Source: Gymnorhina tibicen (taxonomy: Eukaryota; Chordata; Aves; Passeriformes; Artamidae). From it: a stretch of 64,000 nucleotides of DNA. Made by a program: the position numbers and the translations under genes. The notes below the pieces were generated by a model. It ran no database searches. It was not told where the DNA came from and saw nothing but the letters and a program-made list of their open reading frames with translations. The stretch is from assembly GCA_013399875.1 (NCBI GenBank), contig VXAZ01018984.1, positions 9,971,162 through 10,035,161 of the forward strand, read 5' to 3'. Shown here one piece after another: positions 14,094 to 26,888 of the stretch (the stretch's first letter is position 1; each line of letters begins with the position of its first letter).

Positions 14094-16278
14094 CTCTCCA
14101 AAGGGGTGATTATTACATATAAAATGCTTTGGAGGTTGCCTTTGACCACTTTGTATTTTCCATTAACACATGTGGTCTGTGCATCTATATATCTATGCCC
14201 TTTGTATTCAACCATGCATATCCAAAAGAATTGCAGAGAGTTTTACTATTCTCTTATCACATGAGCATTATTAGAAATAAAAATCTATTACTATAAACCA
14301 TGGAGTCTCTCATAAGTAGTACTTAAAATGAATTCCTATTTAGTAAGAAAAAATATATATACTTATTGGCATCCAGAACTGTCACAGGCCCACCCTCCTC
14401 AACTGAAGCTGCTTAAACAGCATAATCTACACAGCAAGCTGAGTTTGGAACGTTCTGTCTGTTGTTTTCATTAGGAACCAGAAAAGCAAACACTGACAAT
14501 ACTGACAATATAAATGTGTCACCAGAGTAACCTCATCTCACCTGCAAACTTTCTTTTGTTAATAAACTGGTGGTATTTTTTTCACCTGAGAGCTGAGAAA
14601 CTTCTCTTTCGGGTTCCATAGTCTTAGAAAACAGATAAAATATATTAAAATGTTGTGTTTTAATAGTCACTGTATTCAGGATGTTGGAATTTTTCTTTAT
14701 TATGTTAAAACCATAGTAATTCCAAAACAAAAATAAATCTATTCTGGAAAATACAACTACTGAGTTTTATTAGGTTGACTAAGACCCACTAAAGTATACC
14801 ATGGAAGCTACACAAATATGATACTGAAGACTTCAGTAAAGTTGAATAGTATAGGGAGGAGAGGGAAGTCAGTCTTGTCTCATCCATAATGCCATTAGGT
14901 GAAAAGCAGGTGTGATAAAATCAATGCACAATTCCATATTCATAACTATGAATGAGATGAGGAGCTAGCACCAGCCGTTACAAAGAACAGGTAATGGAAT
15001 CCAAAGCCATTCCTGATTCAAATGCAGTCAAGTCTTAATAGAAGCCAGCTTCCCCCTGACAACTGCTCAGCAGCCTGTGGGAACTGAGAGCACGGTGTTC
15101 TTACTCCAGTTGCCAGTGAACAGCTGCCTGGCTTGGAAAAAAAGCAGCATCACACACTGTCAGCATGACAAATCAGCAGACTCAGCAATTCTATCTTTAT
15201 TTTGCAGTGGCCAAAGCCATGTGGCTGCAGTAAGCCTCACAACAGCCCTGAAATAACAAGCCCTCCTGAAGTTCCAGCATCAGCCTTATCTCAGGCCCAC
15301 AGTGGTACAGTCACGTAACTTCTGGTTGGCTTTAAGAGCAAGTTGTGCTTGCCTCTGCCTGTAACACCCCTTGAGGGTGTATATGGTGCTGGGGCCATGC
15401 TTGCCCTTTATCACCTTCCATCAAGAAATCAGTGAAGGAAGTAGAGCATTTTGCTCATTAAACCTTCTGCTAAATGGGCACCCACACAATTCTGTACTAA
15501 ATAAATAACTAAATAACTAAATCTGTCTCCTGCTAAATCTTGAAGTTACCGAGCTGAGCCTTTAGTAAATCCAAAGCAGGCCTTTTACTAGTAACTTCTT
15601 ACCACTGGAGAAACACGAACCCAAGAGCAAGACAAGAGACAGAAGGAAAATGACTCAAGCTTCCATCTCCTCAGTGTTCCGGGCACACAGAGGTATTGCT
15701 TCAGTGCCACCCAAGATCCCACCCACGGTCAGCACAGATTGCTGAGCCTGAGCTTGGATGTCTGAGTTGCTGTTACATTCACCAGCTACAGGTTTGCCAG
15801 GCTGCAGCTTTCCTCAGCCTGTGTCTTCAACTCACGGGTTGTGATCATTCACACCACCTCTATAAATTGCCACCAGCACAGAATACCTGTGCTCAACATT
15901 CACATCACCCAGCTGAAAACAATCACCCACACTCTAAAGCTGCAGGATACTTAGGATCGCCTGCTTTCAAAGGAAAAATTGGATTTTGTCTCAGAACTGA
16001 AGCAAGCTGAATTCAGTCTTGTTCACCAAGCTGAAAGAGACCCTTGCACAAGCCTGCACAAATGCAAAAGAGACCAAGACTTTTTCCTATTAAAATACCA
16101 TCAAACTGTATAGCACCACCAGAATTCATACTTGGCTCTGCGTGAGTCCTGGACAATTAGAGTGAGATTTGTTCTCAGTCCTACACTGCATACTCAGTCC
16201 TTACTATTCTATTTTAGGAACTAAAAGGCTTATCCCTTCTTTCTTGTCTCATCAGTGGCTTCATGCAGCCGGTGGCCG

Positions 16279-16292
16279 GTTTCCATGGTAAC
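16279..16292 (-). promoter_or_regulatory. RFX-type X-box-like motif
   Basis: On the minus strand the 14 bases read GTTACCATGGAAAC. This fits the palindromic RFX-family binding consensus, roughly GTTRCCATGGYAAC with an A variant near the end. It sits in a GC-richer pocket (GCCGGTGGCCGG) inside AT-rich non-coding DNA, about 21.6 kb upstream of the CpG-island promoter. Binding is inferred from sequence only. Confidence 0.4.
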
Positions 16293-18064
16293 CATAAAGC
16301 CAGGTGGAATGTACGGATGCCATGTGGAATTGCACTTCCAAAAGCAGGCAGCAAGGGGTCAAGGTGAAAGGACCTCACATATATATATTTCTCAAAGCTT
16401 CAAAAGTTAGATCAGTATGTCAGGGGTGAAGGGAAAAGGGAGGGTCTAAAGCTAAGCAAAAAGTGATTACAAGAGGAAAAAGAAGACAAAAAAACTTGAA
16501 AACTAACACCACAAAAGTGAAAAACTAGTTGGAGTATAAGGTGGAAAGCTGTGACCCATCTCTAGAAGAAACATTTGCATCAGTAAAACCAAATAGTTCT
16601 TCTTTGTTCTGCAAGGACATGTACATAACTGAAATAGGACTTGCACAATTGGGGTTTTGTTAGGTTCTTCCCCTCTACTTAGTGTTGGACACATTTTTAT
16701 TTTTAAAAAAGCACTAGTTATTATACAGAGAGGCTTTTACTAAAATCCCACTGCTAATCCCCTTTGGGATATTTGATAGCATGCCAGCTGTATCATGAGC
16801 TCAGAGGCAAGCAATGTAGGCATTTTAAACTGCAGACTCTATAGGCTCTACAGCTGCATTCCATAACTTCCCCCTCTCTTCCCCCTAATACACAAACAGC
16901 ACTTTAGGAGACTCCTTTTCCTGTGCATGAGCCCCACCTCCACCTCATTTGTAAATGAGCTTCTCTTTCCCATTTGTGAATGTATAGCACCATTTGGTAG
17001 TCCAGCCCTTAAACATAGGCAAAAGTTACATTAGAAATTACTTTTCTGGAGAAGTAACAGGAAAGAAACAGCAAGTCAGCACAACTTGCCTGATGCCTGT
17101 GGACAAGGGCTTGTGAGGCTCAAAAATCTTGCAGTGTGTTCCAGCTAGCAGCCACATGCGCATCTAATGGCACAAGAGTCTGTTAGAGCTGGCAGGAAAG
17201 TGGAAACAGCATTAGGGTGAATCCAGTGGAATGGTAAAAGGCTGACATTGTCCTTCTGAGCTCCCAGGTTTTGCCCTGCCCACATCTATTTACTTCCATC
17301 CCTTTCCTTCCTCTGAAAAATAAAGTGTAAATCCTCCTTTTGTCTTTCAGTTTAAGTCAGATCTCTTCCAAGCAAATCTCACTTCAATATTAATAAATGC
17401 AGAAATAAAACTGTAATGAACTGTGGATCTAGCAGAACACTTGCCAAATAATATACACTGATATTCCACTAATATATGTACATAAAATACGTGGAAAGGA
17501 GGACACATCATATTAACACCTCTAGAAATGTAAATTCTTCAGGGAATGAAAGACCTTAGCTAGGGTCTATATATGCTGCTAAAATACCTGCTTTGTAAAC
17601 AAGGATGAAGGCACAGAATTTAAGATCCAGCCTGAAGGTTACTGATGAGATAGGAAAGGAATATTTCTTTTGTTTTAAACACATTTATGAAGACAGTTCA
17701 AATGTAAAATCTGAGTAGTGACTGGTAAGTCCAATCAGCACTTTACAGAAGATTGTTCCCAAAACACTAAGCAACATTGCGCTTTTCTACTATTATGCTT
17801 GGAAAAATATATTGTGTAAATGTTTCCTCTGACACGAGATCAAACTTTTACAAATATTTTCTGAATTATTGACTTTTTTACAAAATACAAATGTTTTACC
17901 GGGTGGCTGACTTCATATGAGAAAAGCTTTTCTGGATACTTCCAATTTTGATCTCAAATCATACTCTCAGCTGTTGGACTTGTTTCAATTATTTAGTTTT
18001 CAGCAATATGTATAGATTTCTCAGACATCTTCAGAAATATATCCAAATTAGTTCCATTTCATTT

Positions 18065-18083
18065 TATATATATATATATATAT
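18065..18083. repeat. TA dinucleotide microsatellite
   Basis: An uninterrupted TA repeat of 19 bases is preceded by TTTTATT-like sequence. It is a typical short microsatellite and may vary in length between individuals. Confidence 0.9.
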
Positions 18084-19059
18084 GTAACCAATCCTACAAA
18101 AACTTTTCAAATTCAAGCATAAAAAGAAAGCAATTTTAAAGGTGGGAAGAAGATGAGTGCCCCACTGATTAAATATGCATTGATGTTCAGTTCTTCTCTA
18201 CTTCTTGTTTACTTTTTCTGATTTTTGGTTACTTTCTGTGCCTAACTTACCATAGACAACCACAGCTGCAACTAGCCTGTCCTGGAGTCTGTTTTCTTCT
18301 TCTCAAACTGAGTTTCCATTCCTCCCACATAAGCATTCATTACAGAGGATCCCAGGCAAAGACTTTTGACTTTTTAGCCATCTTATTCAATAATGTAATC
18401 TGACTGTCTCTTCCATTTAGCTTTTAGGAAGGATGTCCATGCACTTGAATTCATCTTGAATGAAGTCCACAATTGCTTCCTAGTGCCTGCTCCCACATAA
18501 TGCAGTTTCGTCCCCTGCTTTGCAATTCTAGCTCACAACTAACTCAGTTAGCAAAGTACATACTGCTTAGATTCACTGGGCCTTTTGCAAGGCCTCTGGA
18601 AATGGAAAGGTTAGTGTATGAGCCATGCATATTGTGTCACAATTCATCAAATGTTACTTACTGCTTGCCCTAAATCCCAGAAGCTGACAGGCATCCTATC
18701 AGCAGTGTACAATGCCTGTGTTAATGATCTCAACCCAGAACTTGCATGGGCAGTTTTAGCTGCTGAATTTTCTCAAGTACCCAAAGGCTATTTCAGCTTT
18801 GACATTACACACAATGAATCAGAGAGTCCTCATTATCTGCAACACCTTCCAACTCCCTCCCCCACAGGGCTCCTTCCTTCTCCAAATCACCAGAGCAGAC
18901 CAAGCTTCCAGCATCTCCTTGTGCAAGCTAACACTACCATCTCATCAGAGAACTGAAAGCAGTCTTCAGCCTGCTCCCAAATGGAAACTGAACTCTAGAG
19001 AAGGTGTTTTGCTGGGTTGGCATGCATTCAGCAGAACAATTACGGGATTGCTCATACGT

Positions 19060-19230
19060 CTGTCTCTTTCCAAGCTAATTTCTTACCATGTGCCTAAGTG
19101 GCACGTTCCTTGGGGCTCTATGCTGTATCAAAGGCTTTACATATCACGTGCAGTGCAAAAGCCTGCAGTCACCTTAGACCCATCACTGCAACCAAGCTAA
19201 TCAGGTCTTTTTAAAAATCTGATTAATAGG
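19060..19230 (-). mobile_element. Possible ancient CR1-like LINE remnant
   Basis: Plus-strand words such as CTGTATCAAAGGCTTTAC and ACCAAGCTAATCAGGTC occur in the order expected from the antisense of a CR1 or L3 open reading frame 2 segment. In that segment a 'caaaggcttt' word is followed some 60-80 bases later by 'accaagc-agtca'. The match between these anchors is poor, so this is a tentative, old fragment. Neighbouring frames up to 133 codons are not supported as genes. Confidence 0.4.
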
Positions 19231-22200
19231 AAGTCATATTCATGCGCCTCAGTTGCCTGGTGAGAGACCAGAGGAAACCTGGGCAAGGTTTCAAGTTTTG
19301 GCTCTTGTCCAACTCTGCAACATTCTTTGGTCTCTATGTTTCACCACTCTACCTGAATTAGCCAGGGCTTTTTTTTTCATTTGCAAAGTTACACTATTTC
19401 TTTGCTACTCTCAGAATCTGAGAGCAGACTGTGTAAGAGATTATAGTCCAGCACACTGCTGACAGTTGAGCATGTCATCAAAAGGAACAGTAGTTACCAG
19501 ATTCACATCCTTTTATCTCTCTGCTGACTTGAGGAAAGAGCTAGAATGGCTGATACGTTAATTTTTTTTTTTTTACCTACGTAGAATTAAATATTTGTAA
19601 ATCAGAATCCCAACTGCAATGAAGAATTTCGACAACAGAACACCTTAGGTAGTGTTACAATATTTTTGACTCCTTATGGCAGAATTTCCAACTATTTTGT
19701 AAAATAGCCTACTAGCCCAGGTATTAGAGAACACTGACTTTCAGACTCTCTCAAGCAAGGCCATATCACATCAGTATTCATACAGACAAAACACCTCTTC
19801 AGTATTCTCACTAGCAGTTGCTTTGTCTTATGCTGGGGCTTTTCATCTTTAGCCTTAAATTCCAATGAACAAGAAATTGGCATGCTACCAATTTACTCTA
19901 GAATGCCTCACGGGGTTTTGGCTAGGTAAGGAACAAATATCATCTCATACCTTTAACAGTACAAATGAAAATTCTTTTTTCTTTCTTTCGAGTTATCAAG
20001 TGTCTCTTGGCCAACGGAGATAGATTGAGTAGTTCTAAGGCGCCTATTACAGACTTGTTTGAGCTTTGGATGATGAGATTTCTTTTCCTGCAGGTAAACT
20101 CTGCTGCATCCTCAGAGGTGAGTCACTTAAGCTGTCTACCAAAATTCCTCTTTTCGTCCCTTACAGTAAAATAATCATCACAAGGAGTTCTCTCTGCAAA
20201 GATAATGTCATTTAAACTGAGACAATCCAATTTCTTGGCTCTGCCTTCTGCACATAGGATATTTCCCCAGCCTGCTCTATTTTACACCCTTGCTTACCTA
20301 AGCCCTTTGGATGTTCAGCACATCTTATGCAGAAGGCAGTGCAAAACATTTTTTCTTTGTTTGCAAGCTAATTATTTAGTTCCTGCACTACTTAGAGAAT
20401 CTTATCTCAGCATTTTCCAAGTTCATCAGCATCTTCCATGTCTCCTTCATTTCCTGGAAAACCTTCTGGGCCATGACAGCCAGGTCACTGAGCACCTCAT
20501 TAATCTGTCTTGCTCCTACAGACATTGAGCTCTGTGATTTGGCTTCCACATTCACTCAGACGCTTTAAATTGCAGGGTCAACAGAGTTTTTATCTCCCCT
20601 GAAAAAGCATTGGAGGTCTCCCAGGAGAGACTGGGAAAGAATATTTTAATTCATTTTTCAAAATCTCTAGTTTTCTGTCTCGTTTTTTGGACTTCCGCCT
20701 TCTGCCTGTCACTAACATAGCACCTGAGCAGCAGGCTGGCTGTGGAGGGCATCAGCACACAAAGCCAGCAGCCCAAAGTTACTAGGATACATCCACACCT
20801 TCTTTACCTGCCAATTCCCTCTCTGCTGGTAGCTGGAGAATGTAGAAGTCATTCCATAAGCTCTGCATCATGCCTAGGCTGTGATGCTGCTGCTAAGGCA
20901 CCTGTAGGGCTGCCTCCTGTCTGGCACACAGCAGAGGCTGCTCATCTGCAGGGCAGCCTTTCTGTTTGGTGTCAGATAAATCTTAAAACAAACAATAAAA
21001 AAAACCCACACACCACAACCACACAACACTGAACTAATCATGTCCAGACAAAAAGAAAAATTGCACTAGTCTAAGGACTAGCTCTTGTCTGGATCAGTCC
21101 CACAAGATATTAGATATTGGAAGGAACTAATTGAATTCTAATTGCTTATGATTCCATCTAACACTACAAGCTCCAAAGCGCTGGAAAACTGAGTACCTCA
21201 ATTTTCTGATGTTGATAAATTAAGAGATGTGTTGGCCAATTGCCATCTATTTGCAACAGCGCAGGTTATATTCCACTTTTAATATAGAGACCCCATTTTC
21301 CTGTAAAGCAAATATGAATTTGCTTTTCCTGAACATGGGCAATCATAGTTCTGTAGAGATCCTAAATAACATCTAACCATTAAGATCTAAACACATCTCA
21401 ACAGCTTGAATTTTCATGCTGGAAACAGATCAAGACATCAGTGAGATGCTAAAGAGGAGGTATTATTATGGATCTGTATATTTGACAACCTAAGAGGAGA
21501 TAAAGCCCTGGATTAATGCACATGTCCCTCTTCACTGAAGTCTCTTAAGCCTCATGTTATCCACTGCAAAAGAAAAAAGCAGATCTTTGATTAGAGGCTA
21601 GACTGAAAGAAGTGCAAAACCCAGCCCATATTTATTCCCTTGTTTCACTAAAGTAGACAGACTGAAAAGACTAAAATAGTTGGGTTTTGTCACTTTCTGC
21701 TTGTTTAACCCTTTGCTGCTTATGGATCAAGTTAATGCAAGTAGGCTCAGGAAGAACACCAAGCTGCATTTCGAAATAATTTTTCTGTTGATGTTTTTTT
21801 ATACTTATTTTTCACTTCAGTCTTGTCCACACAGATTTTTGTGCTGCTTTAACTAAGGACCAGATGCAGCAAAAGAGATACAAAAACACACATACAGAAG
21901 GATTCTATCCATGCCAGGGCAACATCCAGTTCTAATGCCTGTAATCAAAACTAATGTTGGCAGAAAATTTAAACTCAACTAGTAAATATCACTATTTATT
22001 ATATATTACTGCACTTAGTACTGACACGATTGAACTGTTACACAACTCCTTAGCTTACAACCATTGTTCCTACCAAAATACTCAATTTCGGCAATTACTC
22101 TCCAAGTATAATGAAAATTATCTCCATTATCATCAGTACCACAGTGCTTCGTATCCTCTAGATCCCTTTCTTTCTCAGTCCTAGATGCAGTAGTCAAAGC

Positions 22201-23406
22201 ATTTCCTCAGTGCCATCTGAGGGCCATAATTATGCTCTGCCTGTGCCTAAAACCTCATGCCCAGTCCATTTAATTTCCCTGACAATCTCTCATGAGGCAC
22301 AAGCCTGTTTCCCTCACCAAGCTCATTAGTATCTCTTCCCGCTCCAGCAGGTAGCTCTCAGACTTCCAGGGTCTTTTACTTGGAAGACTATTTTATTGGC
22401 AACTGTATACAAAGAAAAGGATTATTATGAATAAAAGATTAAAGGAAATCAGTGGCTATCGACCATTCAATAAAAGTAACAACAGCTATGCCAGCAAAAC
22501 TTTGTAGTGCAAATCTCTCCTAAATGACTACTTGGGCCAAATTTGAGAAAGAAAAGTGGGTTTACATACTAACATGCAATTGATATAGTTAAACAATACC
22601 TATTTTACTGACATACTGATGTCTGCATAAAGGTGACAGCTGCTGCTAGTTATATATGTTTAAAGTATCTCTTCCTTATAAAATCACTTTCACTCTCAGG
22701 ATTTTATCAGTATGACAGTTTTAGCTTTAAAGAAAAAAAAATCATATCTTTATTTACTAAACTCATTTAGTATATGCTCTTTAAAGGTTTGGGTAAGATC
22801 TAACTTAAATGAAGCAATTAGAAAGACCAGGACAAACACCCTTTCCCTCAGCTACAGAACACAACATTTTCCAAGGTTTAGTCATGCTTTGATAATTATT
22901 CTGTCTCTGCCCAGAAAAATACCAGAATTTCTTCCAAGAGATATATTTGTGTCTGAATATATGTCCTTGGTAACACTTGGTAAGACTTTAGTGGGCTTTT
23001 CTAAATGAAAAAATTCTCTGTATGTCTCGAAAGTATGGCATACTCTTGCATTTAAGTGTTTGTTAGGTAGTATAACATATACAGCTCTGTCTCTGAATTG
23101 TCAATCATTAAAAAAAAAATGTCACAGAGGAATTGTAAATTCAGATGTTGGAAGAGGTACTAATTCATATAGGAAGAGGAATGACTCAACTTTTGTGAAA
23201 AATTATCTCAATGTATTCAGCCAACACCAGCCTCATATCTGTCAGGCTTAGAGAATTTCTGGGAAACTAAAGAGCCTGACATTCCTGTCAGCTCCGACAA
23301 CGTGTACCCTTAATCAAGATATGCACATGTACATTGATGAGACATCATTCCTGTCAACTGCTCTGAGGGTTCGCCTGCAGAGGGAAGCTATTCCAGAACT
23401 CACAAG

Positions 23407-23431
23407 GGTGTGAATGTAACCTGTTCACACC
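23407..23431. promoter_or_regulatory. Inverted pair of T-box-like half sites
   Basis: GGTGTGAA and TTCACACC are perfect reverse complements separated by nine bases. Each matches the T-box half-site core (AGGTGTGA / TCACACCT). The spacing and outward arrangement are not the classic Brachyury palindrome, which has the halves head to head without a gap. An 8-bp inverted repeat of some spacing is expected by chance in this much DNA, so function is only a suggestion. Confidence 0.3.
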
Positions 23432-26400
23432 AGGAGCTTGCACTGAACTGGTATCCTGTGGTAGCTCTTTTATCCTTTTTCCCCTTTAACCAGGGACAAA
23501 TATGAAAGCAATTGGTATTTTGCTGGTTTTTATCAACTTGAAGTCATATTTAATGTCTTATTTATGTCCAGCTCTAGATTTTAATAGATAATTTATGTGG
23601 TACATTGGGGGAAAATACAGCACTTACATAAAAAGAAAACAAAATAGTAAGTTCAGATTAATTCAGACTCAATAGATTTAGAACAATAACAGAAGAAGTG
23701 AGAACATGAATATATATATTTAATTGAAACAAATTACCTATGGTGTTAAAGACACTTGCAGCAGTACAGAAATCACTCATTGAAATAAAAGACTGAGAAG
23801 TTTTACTGAGGACTACATGCAAAAAGTTTGCTCAATCTGTTTCTGGATATATAGGACAGCTCACAGGCTGCAGGTATTTGCGAGGAGGCCATCCTTAAAA
23901 CAGCTTGAAGATTAACCTCCTGTATACCTTTTGCAACTATTTATCTTAGATTGTTCCAAATATAAATCATGTGCAGAAAAAGAAGCAAAAACCACAACAA
24001 TTCTTGTGCTTGTTTTTGGAAGTATTTCTCATTTAATGAACTCTGAGAACTGGAACATGAAAGATGGTAATTTGATAGCCTGAATCTATAGACCTGGATT
24101 TTCTTCAAAGAAAATTAAAAGGAGACAGGGCATTGCATACATCCCTCCCAGTCTGGATACTTCTATCTATGGTGCACGTTCACCCTAAAATAGAGGCAGA
24201 CAGCATAAAATGCCTGGAACGCAGTCTGTCTGCTCTTTTTCCTTCATAATTATTTTCTTGCACTATCTGTGATGAGATGCAAGTGACAGTCTCGGTTTCA
24301 ATCTGGAATTTCACTTTAGAAAGCCCAAGCATGACAAGTTAATTCTGCTATACAGAATGTCTGCTCAACAATTTGCAAACCCCTCAAAAATAACATCTTT
24401 GATGTGTGCCTTGGCAAGGCAGCCAGGCAACCTTGCAAGGGGAATACAGTTAAGACCACCAAGAGCCCTATAACTGGCCAAATATATAAACTTTGATGAG
24501 TTTTAGAAGGTAAAAATTAGACTAATAAACATGGGCCATCCCTCTTATCTTAATTTAGCTCTACACTACACAGTGAAATAGCATAAGTTCCCTACATATT
24601 TCAGGAGTTAAGAATAAGTTTTTTCCTCAGTCTTGTTCATCACGATTTTGCTCATTTATCATGCCTTCCAGAAATTTAAGCCTATATGATGAAAAATTAT
24701 CACAGTTCTTACCCAGCAGAAAGAAACTACTATAACTCAGCAACTGCACTGAAGAGTAGGAAGTAAGATTAACTATTATTTTCAACAACAAAACACAACC
24801 TCAAAGGCATAGTAGTCACAAAAAAACCAAGATAGCAGGCGTACCATAATTCACGTAGCCATCTGTGTCGTTATGAATTTCCTCTCACAAGTTTCAATCT
24901 GCACTAACTCAGTTTAAACAACTGCTAAAACAAGATCCAACAGCAAATCTATGCATTCAGTCTTCCCTGAGCACATTGGTTAAACTACTCAGGATCATAC
25001 AGACCAGCTATACCCGAGGATTATTTTTTTTAAAAATAAAGTATATATAACCAGGTTTATTTCTTGTACATGTTTAAGTTAGGAGTGGAGAAAGAGTGGG
25101 GGAAAAAAAGAAAAGCAGGAGCTAATGATTCTGAACAGCATGGAAGCCAAATAAATTGCCATCTTTTCCTCATAATTTCAAGATAACACCCTCCCACCTA
25201 CAAGGCAGAGACAAGTTCCTCTTAAAAAGGACTAAAAGGACATGTGCAACCTCTGGTTGCAGGGCTCGGCAATTGTGAACAGAGTAAAATGTCAAAGGCA
25301 AGGATTCTGCAGTGGGGCAAGACAAAGGAGATGGTAGAAAACCTACAAGTGTTTTCTATGTAATTCAAAGTATTTATAATTTCAGTATAAAATGTCAAGT
25401 GTAATTTATACACTTCTAGTTTCCTCCTAACATTCTAAATATCGACAAGCAATTTTAAGATGTCATGAATGCTGATAAAAATATTGTAATAAAGCATCTT
25501 CTTTTTTAAGACCAGTCATGCGGGTTTCATACACTTCAGGTTAGACTCTTGAATTCAGGCCTTACAAAGACTAAAAAGGTATTTTTTATTTCTTGTCCAA
25601 AAGCACGCCATAAAGTACAGCCACAGCATAAATAAAAGGTAACCTCTCCAAAATTACAATATAAATCAGCATGAAAGCAAATTTAAAAAGCAAACACCAT
25701 TTTATTCTTAGGCACATCATATCAACTCAGATTATCTCCTTTGATTTAATTGGAATTGTATCTTTTTTGCTGAAATAAGAACACTGGAAAGTATGGCTAA
25801 TTATCTTTTGATTTTTCTATATTTTTATGGTGATGTCTTGTAAACCCAAAAATCATGTCAGCAGACATGGAAAAAGATTAGAAGAGCTCATTCTCCTTCC
25901 AGACGAGATAAATCTGAGTCAGTAAAAATGCATGGAAAGTTACAGTAGGTTATAAGGACTCCATGAAGGGGTTATGTGAGCTCATTTTCAATAGAGAAAA
26001 CGATCATTTTTCACATCACTGGCCAATTAAATGAGTTCAAACAAACCTCTCATATCCTGGGGCAATGCAAATTTGCAAGTAAAAAAACAGCACTCAATCT
26101 TAGAAATCCAAAGTAGGAGATCAAAGGAAAACACATAACAATACCATAATGCAAATGAGTTTTTGCCTGGGAAATAAAAAGCTCTGCAAAAAAGTCCACG
26201 ACAGCAGAATTCCTAGAGCTCAGATTTCTATAAAGTCAGTTAGCAGGGTTTGACTCATCTTCTTTAAGAACAAAAGCCTGACCCTGAGGAAAAGAGCTGT
26301 GCTGTTGGAGAGGCAGTTTCAGCTCCCCAAAGTTTGATGCTTTGGAAATGCTCAACTGCTGCTAAAATATTATCTACAATTTTTTTTGTTCATATTGAAG

Positions 26401-26872
26401 TGATTATATCCTATCTGCCCTGCACAACAAGAACAACAACAAAAAAATCCATTAAAATAAGCAACCTAAGGAATAGTAGAATTTTTCAGTCAGAATAAAG
26501 ACCTAGGGGTGCAAAAGTCTACAAGGAACCACAATACATTATTCCCTTATTTTAGACACTCTGACAACCATCTTAATAAATAATGCTTCTAATTTGGTAG
26601 AGTAAGGTATCAAAGGAAAATGGATGAAATATTCCATTGAAACTCTGAGGCAGAAGTTACAGTTATTGAAGGCTCCAGTTATTTATGTTTGTTCCCTCCT
26701 GTAAAATTACCCAAGGACTTTTTACTTGCAAGCCTTCCAATTTGTCAGGGTAATAAGCTATCACTATGCCATTCACTGGTTTTTGTTTGCTCTCACTTCC
26801 AGATACTTTCTGTAGGTAAGCCGTTTGTGACGCTGAATTTTGACAGCCTTGGATCCCACAGGGTCTGTGTAT

Positions 26873-26888
26873 GAGCCCGTACGGGCTC
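26873..26888. repeat. 16-bp perfect palindrome
   Basis: GAGCCCGTACGGGCTC reads identically on both strands and carries two CpG sites in a CpG-poor neighbourhood. It is followed within a few bases by a GCTCA repeat (26,897-26,910). No known protein site is assigned. Confidence 0.6.

Larger units (their letters stand above)
8963..19059. other. Non-coding stretch with minor simple repeats
   Basis: No gene is recognised. Notable small items are a 13-base direct repeat near 10,509, a poly(A) run at 13,029-13,047, a 32-bp tandem duplication at 14,030-14,093, an RFX-like motif at 16,279-16,292 and a TA microsatellite at 18,065-18,083. Open frames of roughly 60-110 codons are scattered on both strands and show no domain or splice structure I can support. 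The segment 8,990-9,280 is relatively GC-rich, but I do not recognise it. Confidence 0.6.

Noticed and set aside
18618..19200. Overlapping 112- and 133-codon plus-strand frames
   Set aside because: No domain is seen, and the second one runs into the possible CR1-like remnant. They are not supported as exons.
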